NCBI GenBank assembly: GCA_964016885.1
Contig: OZ024740.1
Coordinates: 301,435,786-301,499,785, forward strand
Length of the DNA: 64,000 bases
Reading direction: 5' to 3'
DNA from: Eledone cirrhosa
Taxonomy: Eukaryota; Mollusca; Cephalopoda; Octopoda; Eledonidae
The notes under the pieces are model-generated. The model ran no database searches. It was not told where the DNA came from and saw nothing but the letters and a program-made list of their open reading frames with translations. Below are positions 11,323 to 20,841 of the stretch, in pieces. Each line of letters opens with the position of its first letter. Position 1 is the first letter of the stretch. A program made the position numbers and the translations under genes.

Positions 11323-11450
11323 GTTCTAGCCTCCTTCCGTCCGTAGTTATGCCACCCTCCGGCTGTAGTTATGTGACCCTTTCTAGCCGCCCACATCTCG
11401 TAGTTATGCTATTCTGTCTAACCTCCTTCTACGCATTCCACCATTCCCAT
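11323..11450 (-). repeat. Minisatellite, reverse orientation
   Basis: About 3.5 units of the 36-bp minisatellite seen at 10213-10770, but on the opposite strand (TCTAGCCTCCTTCC, GTAGTTATGCCACC). Confidence 0.82.
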
Positions 11451-11662
11451 ATTTTATTATCCTATGTCCCAGTGCTATACTGGCCCTTAAGACGATGATA
11501 GTCATGTTGATGGGGATGATGATGATAATTATTATGATGAAGATGATGGTTATGATGTTGTGGAAGATGACGAATATGATTGTGATGATGATGAGCGTAG
11601 TTTTTTGCACCACCCCCCTTTCTCCCTTTTACACAATCACACCTTCACACGCACATAAGTTT

Positions 11663-11695
<33 letters not shown>

Positions 11696-13009
11696 CACAC
11701 ACTGAGCCTTGTGCAACAGTTGAAACGCTTACCTTTTTTGCGCCGTAAAATGTTCACCTTCCCTCTTCCTTCGTCTTAACTCATTCATCTCACGATGGAA
11801 CTGATACACGGACGGATAAGACTCGACCTTTATTTAAATAGATATTGCTATTCTAAAATTCTAAGAGCTTGACTTTTTCCTATTAGCCATTTTCCCCGAA
11901 AATAACGGCACATGAATTATATATAGAAAACAAAATACATTTATGATTAGGAGTTTCCACCGCACGGAAAATGGAATAATATATAATGAAACTGTTTGCA
12001 GTCAACAAATGATTTCCTGCTGAACATTCCATGTAGATTGAGTTCACGTATTTCAGAATAATTTGCCCGAAGATAAAAAAAATATATACATGAAATTAGT
12101 TCATTCAACTTTTGTAAGCGTATAGGAGCACGAGATAAATATGTAGTTTCTGGCATATAAATACATAGTTTTTCAATCAATGTATTTTTACATATATATT
12201 CAATTATCTAGATCTGCAGACAGATGTTTAGGAAAAGTGTTGCCCTTCAAGGAAGTTTAAAATAATTAAATCATTAAAATATATTAAAATATTTAGAGAA
12301 GGAGGAAAAATAGTAATTGATAATTATTTCAGTGTGGGAGTATTGACTAAAATGTTAATGCTGAAATGATTTGTTTATAATGAAAAAATAAGTAAAAGTA
12401 ATAAGCAATGCGTCATATAACAGGTATTTTTGCGAAATATTTAATGATTGAAGCAGGTTTCTTTCTGGGAGAATTCAGGAATATTTTCATTCAGCTTATG
12501 TGGTATTTGGCCAAACGTAACTGGTTTGCGTATGTACATATTGACATACCTATTCAAATTCTCTAAAGTAGACATAACGTTTCTTTATGTATTGACAAAA
12601 ATTGACGAATTTCTATTCACATTAGCTGTAGAAATGTATTGATTTTTAGAGTCTGTAATGATTGACTGCCACAAATATTTGTATTTCAGATGTTAAGTAA
12701 TTCAAACTTCTTTAGCAAATATATTGATTTATGATGTCAAAACTATATTAGTTCTAAGCATTCTTCAAAATTAAACCTTTATGAAACAGAATAAGCTGAT
12801 ATACTCACCGACCTTCAAATTCATATACAGTTGACTCGATATCATTTGTGCAAAGTCTTCTCCACAATGAACTATATAAGAAAAACTAAAGATTCCGAAA
12901 AACAGGAATATTTAATGTAGAAATTGTACGTTTACGCGAATATACAAACAATATTAGATGCAGAAATTTCTTTCAGAATCTTGAAAGTAATGAATGTTTT
13001 TTATCTAAA
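11451..13009. other. Unassigned sequence with GAT-rich and TA/CA patches
   Basis: A GAT/ATG-rich stretch lies at about 11490-11600 and (CA)n(TA)n at 11663-11702. The rest is AT-rich with no recognised gene. The short frames at 11947-12180 and 12448-12642 have no family signature. Confidence 0.4.
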
Positions 13010-13200
13010 GGGCGGTGGATTGGCAGCATCGGTAGAGGTTTGGATGCTTTGCAGCATAGAGTTACCGGCATTTAGGGTCTGAGTTCAAATGTCGCCAAAG
13101 TTAACTTTGCCCTTCATCCTTATGTGATCGATAAAATAAAGTACCAACAATTCACTCGGATAACTGCTGGCCTTGTGCCAAAAGTAGAAACAGTTAATGT
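13010..13200 (+). mobile_element. tRNA-derived SINE, near full length
   Basis: Starts GGGCGGTGGATTGGCAGCAT and continues with the B-box-like GAGTTCAAATG, CTTTGCCCTTCATCCTTA, the GATAAAATAAAGTACCA block and GCTGGCCTTGTGCC, ending GTAGAAACAGTTA. Diverged (TTATGTGATCG in place of TTACGGGGTCG). Confidence 0.9.
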
Positions 13201-13329
13201 CTAAAGAATTTATATATTTATAGTCTCGACGTTATATCTTCATGGTTATCTATAAGTAAACACCGGTTTCAGTCAGAGACTCTTAACGATCATAAATGGT
13301 ATGATATGCTAAAATACTTTATTTGATGA

Positions 13330-14080
13330 TCTGAAGTCGGATTTCAGCTTAACCCCAATGTCATCATGTGCGTTAATATTGGATATCTTTACATGTCTCT
13401 GCTGTGTCTTGTAGGGCTGGCGTGTACTACAACTGCACGAGGGAAGATTTATGGCTAATCGAAGATGTGTAGGCCTTCCTCTTCGATCAGATGGGTTCTT
13501 TGACCTTTTGATATAACCAAGGGGTCCTAAGGCCCGTCGGTAACTCCCCAAGCCTCCGTTGCCAGCAGTAATTAAAAGCTGAAGTACAAACTGCTGATAT
13601 GAACAATCTCCACTCCTTAATTTACTTGGGCTTTTCTCTGAGTTTAGTTGCAATAGTATCTGCATACCTTGTTTTTACATCCTTATTCACCAAAGCTTCC
13701 CACTTTATTACGTTGGGCAATCGGGACCTGCCAGTTTCTTGGGTCTCTTTGGCTTTAGATAGTCTAAAGTTGCAGAGGACTAGATATTGATCAGTTGACT
13801 GCTAAGCCCTTCTCTTAAAACCCATTGAAGGGAACGGAGACAACAACAAAATCAATTATCGATCTCTGCCCCTGATTCCACTTATACTCTATATATTTAT
13901 GGATGTCTCTGTCCTGTAAGAACATTTTCATAATGAAGTGTTCATTGCTAAGAAATATGTCTGATAAGACGTCTCCATTAATTTCTAGATCGGGATTGTC
14001 ATTCCTTCCAATCACTCCTTTATGTGCCAAGTCGTAGTTTCCAGCATGCGCATTGACATTTTCTATACGTATATATGACT
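13330..14080 (-). pseudogene. LINE fragment: endonuclease C-terminal part and linker
   Basis: Minus-strand frames read ENVNAHAGNYDLAHKGVIG, INGDVLSDIFLSNEHF, DRDIHKYIEYKWN and GQRSIIDFVVVS (14075 to about 13830), the usual C-terminal half of a LINE AP endonuclease. Downstream, in a shifted frame, come DQYLVLCNFRLSKAK and NVIKWEALVNKDVKTRYADT then EWRLFISAVCTSAFNYC (to about 13570), the linker before an RT domain. No RT motifs follow. The expected GDFNAH motif reads GENVNAH, and there are stops and frameshifts. Clade not assigned. Confidence 0.68.
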
Positions 14081-15425
14081 CGTAATTTTCTGCCTAAGCC
14101 TCAAGAAACAAATTCTTCTTCCACATTGTGTCCAGTCAATAACACATTTTGACGGCGGGGGACTTATGATTATCCCCCCCCCCCCACCGGTGAAGTCATT
14201 TCTCACGCGACAGCTCAATAATGGAGTTTTCAACTTCCATTCAATTCTACAGAACCAGAAGCACGGAATTTCTTTCAGGAAACACCGACTATATCTAACC
14301 AGTAGCACCTGGCCTCATCCGTTAGTTTTTGTTTTTTTTACCAGTAAGGGTTGTGATATCCCACATCCCAATTGTTAAGGACTGCACCCACCGGAACCCT
14401 CTCTGGGATGTCGGGATCCTCAGTCTTTGTGCATCCATCCAACCCCTCCCTGGACAGGTTACAGGCCTATCACCAATTTTATAGCATGAAACGAAGACTG
14501 CAATTTATTTTTCATACATAGCTAATGTCTGAACAAGTTCCTCGTTAAACACTGAAGGAGGATGTGATAAGATTTGTTCTGTTGCCTCGCACCATATTGC
14601 TCTTTTGGTGGTCTTATTAGCACCAGGCACCAATCTGGTACATTCGCTGACCCGCGAAGACTACGCTGATTTTTGTGACAGCCATTACTCGGCTCGTTAT
14701 AACTACATCATTGGGTTGTGAGAGCTTCCTGCAGCTAAATGTTTCAACCACTGATCAATCTACCCTAGCATATTACAGCAGTTGGTCCAGTGTTTTATAT
14801 TCGTCCGGTAGTTGATTGCTTACATCGCCAGTAATCATATTATCTGCTGGTGGTTTCGCTATCTACCACCTCCGTCTGTTCTCTAACAGAACATATCTGC
14901 CGAAAATATTACACATTTGTAAAATCGTTTAAACATATGACTTTTTCTAATTTTGTTTAAAATATTTTTAGTCGATTGTAGTTTATTCGTTTCGTAGTAT
15001 AATAATGATTATGTTTTATTAAAGGAATATTTTTAATCAAATTACTTAACTTCCTTTTGGTTACATGATCACCAACATGTTTGGTCCTTAAATTTCATAG
15101 CAATTTTGTTTAAAAGTAAACGTTTATCCATATATTCAAATTTTAACTCCGTAGAGATATCCATTCCTCTGTAATATCTGTGACTGAGTTTGTTGTTAAT
15201 GTATTTCAGATAAATACGTGTTACTAACACAATACACAAGAATGTTAAGAGACGATCCTAGTAGAATAAAAAAAAGAACGCTAACATTATTTAGAATCAT
15301 TATTCTTTTGTTGAATTCATTGATTGTATTTCTAATAAGTTATCTAATCTCATTTGTTGAAGTGACATATAAATTAACTCTATTACCAGCTAAAATGTCT
15401 GTATGCTTAATCAGCATTATTGTTT
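14081..15425. other. Unassigned intergenic sequence
   Basis: A C run lies at 14176-14188. The rest is mixed to AT-rich with no recognised gene. The frame 15218-15442 is hydrophobic but has no signature, and its end overlaps a SINE. Confidence 0.4.
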
Positions 15426-15575
15426 TATGCTTTCCAGCATAGTTACGTCCCTTTACGATCTGAGTTCAAATCCCGCCGAGGTTGACTATGCGTTTCATCC
15501 TTACGGGGACGATAAAATAAAGTACCAGTAATTGCTGGCCTTGTGCCTAACGTAGAAACAATTATTGTTTTAATG
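15426..15575 (+). mobile_element. tRNA-derived SINE, 5'-truncated
   Basis: Begins inside the head at ATGCTTTCCAGCATAG, keeps the B-box-like GAGTTCAAATCCCGCC and the body, and ends GTAGAAACAATTATTG. The tail ends ATTATTGTTTTAATG, repeated exactly at the end of the next SINE. Confidence 0.9.
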
Positions 15576-15586
15576 CTCATTAGACA

Positions 15587-15778
15587 TACAGTATCGGTAG
15601 ATGGTCAGATGCCATGCTTTGACGTATAGAGTTACGGCCCTTGCCAATTTAAGTTCAAATCCCGCCGAGGATAACTTTGCCTTCCATCCTTACGGGGTCG
15701 ATAAAATAAAGCACCAGTAATGCACTGGGTAATTGCTGGCCTTGTGCCAAAAGTAGAAACAATTATTGTTTTAATGTT
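15587..15778 (+). mobile_element. tRNA-derived SINE
   Basis: Starts near ACAGTATCGGTAGATGG and ends GTAGAAACAATTATTG. The 15-bp ATTATTGTTTTAATG occurs at the end of the preceding SINE (about 15561-15575) and again at the end of this one, which suggests insertion at or next to the earlier SINE tail. Confidence 0.92.
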
Positions 15779-15914
15779 TCAGTATAGAGATTGACTTTTC
15801 ACACATGTGTGTATAGGGTTATTTAAAACCCCGAGGAACAGTGATGAACATTTAGCTGAGTTTCTCCGTGTTTCAGAAATATCTTTAAAATGGGGCAGTA
15901 ATCCCCCTCTCTCT

Positions 15915-16127
<213 letters not shown>

Positions 16128-16312
16128 TGATTGGCAGTATTGGTAGAGGGTCGGACGCCATGCTTTGCAGCAAAGAGTTACGGCCCTTAATGGTCTGAGT
16201 TCAAATCCCGCCGAGGTTAACTTTGCCTTTCATCCTTACGGGGTCGATAAAATAAAGTACCAGTAATGTACTGGTAATTTGCTGGCCTTGTGCCTAGAGT
16301 AGAAACAATTAT
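16128..16312 (+). mobile_element. tRNA-derived SINE
   Basis: Head TTGGCAGTATTGGTAGAGGG, B-box-like GAGTTCAAATCCCGCC, body GGGGTCGATAAAATAAAG, tail GTAGAAACAATTATATA passing into (TA)n. Close to the consensus of the copies in this window. Confidence 0.94.
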
Positions 16313-16331
16313 ATATATATATATGTATAAA

Positions 16332-16520
16332 GGCGGTGGATTGGCAGTATCGGTAGAGGGTCGGACGCCATGCTTTCCAGCATAGTTACGTCCCTTTACG
16401 GTCTGAGTTCAAATCCCACCGAGGTTAACTTTGCATTTCATCCTTACGGGGTCGATAAAAAAAAGTACCAGTAATGCACTGGGTATTTGCTGGCCTTGTG
16501 CCTAAATTACAAACAATTAT
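16332..16520 (+). mobile_element. tRNA-derived SINE
   Basis: Complete head AGGCGGTGGATTGGCAGT through to the tail AAACAATTATATATA. It follows the previous SINE after about 20 bp of (TA)n, in the same orientation. Confidence 0.94.
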
Positions 16521-17004
16521 ATATATATGTATATGTATATAATGCACACACACACACACACTCACACACACGCACACGCACACACACACATATTTATATA
16601 TATATATATATATATATATGATGGACTCTCCCGTCGATATCCGACGTATGAGTGGCCAACAAAATTCAAATGTGAGAAAGTGTACTGATGTTGAACTACC
16701 TCCACAAAGTTTTGTTTTACGTGGTGAAGGCTTGTGTCGGACCAACCACACTTTTGGGAACTGACGACACATATCTTCGGTGCAAATGTATGCCACAGAA
16801 AATACATCGACAGTACACAGCTATCTGGAAGGTCGTTGATCCTTTTCCGGGTCTTGTATTTCATCCCGCAAGGTGTCCAGGCATATATCACCCTCCTCAC
16901 CAAGCAAACTTGGTGGGGTTGCCGGTTTTGTCGCCGACAAACCGACAATGAGACAGGTTATACTGGATTACAGTTGCTAATAGCACTCGAGAGCGAACTG
17001 ACAT
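16521..17004. other. Unassigned unique-looking segment between microsatellites
   Basis: (CA)n at 16543-16590 and (TA)n at 16592-16619 border a GC-richer 385-bp segment (16620-17004) that starts ATGATGGACTCTCCCGTCG and ends before another (TA)n(TG)n tract. Frames on both strands are open (for example minus 16562-16948) but match nothing I recognise. It may be a dispersed repeat. Confidence 0.4.
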
Positions 17005-17043
17005 AAATATATATATATATATGTGTGTGTGTGGGGGGGTGTA

Positions 17044-17113
<70 letters not shown>
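17005..17113. repeat. (TA)n and (TG)n microsatellite
   Basis: Short (TA)n, a G run, then about 70 bp of pure (TG)n. Confidence 0.96.
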
Positions 17114-17604
17114 TGTAAAAGGTAAACATAAATAACAACACAATCGGTACAGTATATGGAAGGATTATATTAGGTTAACGCTTGAAATAGCAGGAAGAGG
17201 GTCCTACTGTTTCGGGCAATAGTCCTGCATTATAAGAAAGAATGAGAAATAAGGGACCGGCGGGGTGCAATTGGAAAAAAAATGAATTTAGATAAAAATA
17301 ATAGCTCCATTAATACAAATAGGGGGGAGCGGTTGGAGGAAGCGTTTGAGAGTGGAATGGAGCTGGCGGTGAAGAGATTTGAGATTGGTCATGTGGAAGA
17401 TACTAGGGTGGGTGCGAAAAATAGAGGGGTGAGAAGAAGGGGTGTAAGCTGATTATAGTAGATGAAAAATGAGAGTAAGTCGTTGAATATTTAAATGCAA
17501 GAAGCAAAGACAATTTCAGTAACACGAAAAGATTTCCTGGTGGAAATTCAGGTAAACTCCGTGTTTATATCCCGTTTCAGATTTGAAAATCCAACGAACG
17601 TATA
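17114..17604 (-). repeat. Unassigned repeat-like segment with a hammerhead relic
   Basis: The minus strand at about 17262-17189 contains GGACUAUUGCCC, GAAAC, and a hairpin AGUAGGA/UCCUGCU, a layout like hammerhead stem II, GAA and a long stem III. The CUGAUGA box is replaced by UAUAAUGCA. Likely a decayed retroelement end. No coding sequence in the rest. Confidence 0.35.
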
Positions 17605-17672
17605 AATATATATATATATATATAAGATAAAAATACTTGAGTGCATTAGAGTGCATTGAGTGCATTGAGTGC

Positions 17673-17731
<59 letters not shown>
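17605..17731. repeat. (TA)n with GAGTGCATT repeats
   Basis: Two (TA)n tracts separated by a short tandem of GTGCATTGA units at about 17638-17675. Confidence 0.92.
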
Positions 17732-17734
<3 letters not shown>

Positions 17735-17817
17735 TGAACAGGCAGTCTACTCATATGCATATCAGGCCGATCGGTCATGCATATTTTAGAAAATATTTAT
17801 TTTCACTAACTCTGACA

Positions 17818-17900
17818 GTTGGCATGTAAGCAGTATACTGTACTGATGAAGGTTAATCACCTAGAATCAGTAGTGTCCGAAGTTCTGTGTACATGCCAAC
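17818..17900 (+). ncRNA. Structured hairpin with CUGAUGA, possible hammerhead relative
   Basis: GUUGGCAUGUA (17818-17828) pairs with UACAUGCCAAC (17890-17900), 11 bp. Inside, CUGAUGA is followed at once by a perfect AGGU/ACCU stem and then A-GAA. The nucleotide expected to close stem III is not A, and stem III is not obvious, so this is not a canonical hammerhead. It may be decayed, or a foldback sequence that mimics one. Confidence 0.35.
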
Positions 17901-18004
17901 AGACGACCAAGGATGACGGAGTTATTCTAATAACATGGCTTTACAGAGGGGAGGGTATTTTCATAATTGCAAAGAAATCGTATATTATTATTAGTATCCG
18001 AAAA

Positions 18005-18005
18005 A

Positions 18006-18088
<83 letters not shown>

Positions 18089-18091
18089 CAA

Positions 18092-18161
<70 letters not shown>

Positions 18162-18175
18162 TATGTATATATATA
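18005..18175. repeat. (TA)n microsatellite
   Basis: About 165 bp of TA with a few CA and GT interruptions, the source of several YIYIYI frames. Confidence 0.97.
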
Positions 18176-18285
18176 AAATTTCAAGTTATCAATAATGGAG
18201 TGATAATATATCGTCACGTAAGAGATGAACAGCGTACGTGTAGGTTTGCTCAACGAGTATAAATTATATTCCGGAGAAAATGTTG

Positions 18286-19591
18286 AAAAGATGAATATAA
18301 AATTAAACTGCTTTTATAAAGGAATTTATTAGGTATTGACATATGTTTCTGTAACAGACGGAATACTTATGTATCGCTGCTTGCGTAATCATATCATTGT
18401 TTCTACTTTTCGGCACAAAGCCAGCAATTACCCAGTGCATTACTGGTACCTTATTTTATCGACCCCGTAAGGATGAAAGGCAAAGTTAACCTCGACGGGA
18501 TTTGAACTCAGATCATAAAGGGACGTAACTATATGCTTCAAAGCATGGTGTCCGACTCTCTTAGCAAATGTATAATCAGTTGTCACTTCTTCAGAGATAC
18601 TGGATAAATTGGAAAAAATCAGAAAAATCAAAGTATTTATATTAGTTGTAAGAAAATAAGAAGAGAAGGGAAAGTATATGACATATGGCAATTAAATTTG
18701 CTGGTAAACAAGTATATAGAAGGTTTTTAATGAGAATACAATGAGTATATGGCTTATTTTATCTAAATAAGAATATTTGGGAGTGCCTATTTTAATCTAT
18801 ATTTGACCAATTGATCAACGGACAGGGCTGGTCGTTTGTTGTAGTATTATTAATACAGATATAAAGTGTCAAGTAAGGAAGAGAGAGATTTTCACTGCTA
18901 CTGTATAACAATAATGAATCTTCAAATCTATATTTTCATATTACAAACGCTATCAGAATTGAACGCCTGTCTCAATCTCCGCTTGATTGTCAAAATACAT
19001 ATTAACATTCACTATTAGTCTTAATTCTATCAACTCTTCTATTATTTACCATTTAATATAAACTGCTATAGATAAAATGAGATTTCTTAATTCAATTCCC
19101 TAATGCATATACCAGCAGCCTACCAGCATTGTTGTTATACCGTAGCAGTGAAAATCTCTGTCTTCTTTACTTGACACTTTATATCTGTATTAATATTACT
19201 ACACCAACGACCTGCCCTGTCCATTGTTCAATATAGATTAAAATAGGCACCCCCCACAATTCTTATTTAGATGAAATAAGCCATATACTCATTGTATTCT
19301 CATTAAAAACCTTCTATATACTTGTTTACCAGCAAATTGAATTGCCATCTGTCATATACTATCCCTTCTCTTCTTCCTTTCTTACAACTAATATAAATAC
19401 TTTGATTTTTCTGATTTTTTCCAATTTATCCAATATCTCTGAAGAAGTGACAACTGATTATATATTTGCTATGGAATACTTGCTAACATTATATGATTAC
19501 TCAAGCAGCGATACATAGGTATTCCGTCTGTTACAGAAATATATGTCAATACCTAATAAATTCCTTTATAAAAGCACTTTCATTTTATATT

Positions 19592-19600
<9 letters not shown>
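18286..19600. repeat. Large inverted repeat, one arm interrupted by a SINE
   Basis: The left arm 18286-18913 and the right arm 19128-19600 are reverse complements over about 450 bp, with a spacer of about 214 bp. Landmarks shared by both arms in opposite orientation include CCTTCTATATACTTGTTTACC, GATATAAAGTGTCAAGTAA and GCAGCGATACATA. The left arm contains a minus-strand SINE at 18395-18563 that is absent from the right arm. The right end abuts (TA)n. Arms differ by scattered substitutions. No coding sequence; possibly a foldback transposon or an inverted duplication. Confidence 0.85.
18395..18563 (-). mobile_element. tRNA-derived SINE, 5'-truncated, inside an inverted-repeat arm
   Basis: Minus strand with tail TAGAAACAATGATATGA at 18395 and truncated head AGAGTCGGACACCATGC. 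It replaced about 20 bp (ATGGAATACTTGCTAACATT) that is present in the other arm, so insertion came with a small deletion or the other arm gained sequence. Confidence 0.9.
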
Positions 19601-19631
<31 letters not shown>

Positions 19632-19713
19632 GTTATTCCGGGTTGAATCGGAGGTAACCACAGTAAGTAAGGTACTCAATACATAGCAGAGTATAAGAGT
19701 GTTAATATAGATG

Positions 19714-19764
19714 AGATTCTACATGACTAGAACTGTTTCATTCTTCAGAAATCATCAGGATTCC
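19714..19764 (-). ncRNA. Type I hammerhead motif, left half of palindrome
   Basis: Minus-strand CUGAUGA (19758-19752), stem II UUC/GAA with loop UGAA behind a U-U pair, GAAA, stem III ACAG/AUGU (one mismatch), A as cleavage nucleotide (19720), and stem I GAUUC-type pairing with 19714-19719. The G-A mismatch in stem III may lower activity compared with its partner. Confidence 0.74.
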
Positions 19765-19808
19765 TGATGATTTCTGAAGAATGAAACAGTTCTAGTCCTG
19801 TAGAATCT
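19758..19808 (+). ncRNA. Type I hammerhead motif, right half of palindrome
   Basis: Stem I GGAUUC (19758-19763) pairs with GAAUCU (19803-19808). CUGAUGA is at 19764-19770. Stem II is U-UUC/GAA-U with loop UGAA. GAA is at 19783-19785. Stem III ACAG/CUGU (19786-19789 and 19798-19801) has an eight-nt loop. The cleavage nucleotide is A19802. With a real stem III loop, this copy could fold as a monomer, unlike most others here. Confidence 0.85.
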
Positions 19809-19810
19809 CA

Positions 19811-19845
<35 letters not shown>

Positions 19846-19853
<8 letters not shown>

Positions 19854-20792
19854 AAATATGATAATAATGGAGCTGCGGCGTTGCAAATGGGTTACATATG
19901 AAAAAGTTTGTCCTTCATCAGCGATCTTCCAACCATATAGGCATTTCATCGCTTTAAAGACCATATACCTCCGGTTGGTGCGAGCAACGGCTAAAAAAAG
20001 TCGTTGGTACACGTAAATAAATTGCACGCGAGAGTAAACAAACAAAATGGTTTAAGCAACAGAAAGTGATGAAGAAAGAGACAAGTCCCAGATTTCTATG
20101 AATTTAAATTCGGTGAAATCGTGAAAGAGAGCATAAAGACCATCAAACCTGGTTGAAATGTGAGCAAGGAAGGAATTTCGCAGAGGTCTAACGGGGGAAA
20201 GAAGGGATCCGGTCTGCGAATTCGGTAAACTTAAGTTCTGTAAAATCGTAGACGAGAGAGAGAAAAAAAATTCATACCAGCTTGGCCAGCGTGCGAGAGA
20301 AAAGAATCACACACAGGTCAAACGGGAAGAAAGAGGAGGAGGAGAGGTAGTGACAGAGAATGAGTCAGTGAAGGTCGAGGAAGAGGCTAACAGAGAGAAA
20401 GACTGCTAGAAAGGGTAAAGATACAAAGAACGAAACAGACGGGTAGCAGCAGAGGAAAAAATATATGTGTAAATATGATAATAATGGAGCTGCGGCGTTG
20501 CAAATGGGTTACATATGAAAAAGTTTGTCCTTCATCAGTGATCTTCCAACCATCATAGGCATTTCATCGCTTTAAAGACCATATACCTCCGGTTGGTGCG
20601 AGCAACGGCTAAAAAAAGTCGTTGGGACACGTAAATAAAGGGGACGCGAGGGTAAACAAACAAAATGGTTTAAGCAACAGAAAGTGATGAAGAAAGAGAC
20701 AAGTCCCAGATTTCTCTGAATTTAAATTCGGTGAAATCGTAAACGAGAGAATAAAGACCATCAAACATGGTTGAAATGTGAGCAAGGAAGGA

Positions 20793-20796
<4 letters not shown>
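19846..20796. repeat. Direct duplication of a 335-bp block
   Basis: 19846-20178 and 20465-20797 are nearly identical direct repeats (GTGTAAATATGATAATAATGG through GTGAGCAAGGAAGGAATTT), offset by 619 bp. The sequence between is purine-rich and partly related to the repeat's own end (AATTCGGTAAA, AAATCGTAGACGAGAG). The block contains CTTCATCAGCGATC, so the minus strand carries a CUGAUGA box, but no GAAA partner is in place. Probably the end region of another retroelement family. Confidence 0.8.

Positions 20797-20840
<44 letters not shown>
20797..20840. repeat. (TA)n microsatellite at the 3' end of an RTE-like LINE
   Basis: About 43 bp of TA directly between the duplicated block and the C-terminal codons of the LINE. 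The long ORF reads through it as YIYIYI. Confidence 0.96.

Positions 20841-20841
<1 letters not shown>

Larger units (their letters stand above)
19708..19812. repeat. 105-bp palindrome made of two hammerhead motifs
   Basis: Reverse-complement arms meet at ATCATCAGGATTCCTGATGAT (positions 19751-19771). The outer ends are AGATGAGATTCT and AGAATCTCATCT. One hammerhead reads right and the other left, sharing the central GGATTCC as stem I. The left arm is bounded by unique sequence and (TA)n at 19602-19630, the right by (TC)n(TA)n. Confidence 0.88.

Noticed and set aside
11490..11610. Met-rich frame MIVMLMGMMMIIIMM as a copper-binding or small membrane protein
   Set aside because: Translated GAT/ATG-rich low-complexity DNA.
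16128..16312. tRNA genes at the SINE heads
   Set aside because: The A- and B-box-like blocks are inside repeated SINEs with a common non-tRNA body and tail; no cloverleaf of a functional tRNA could be drawn.
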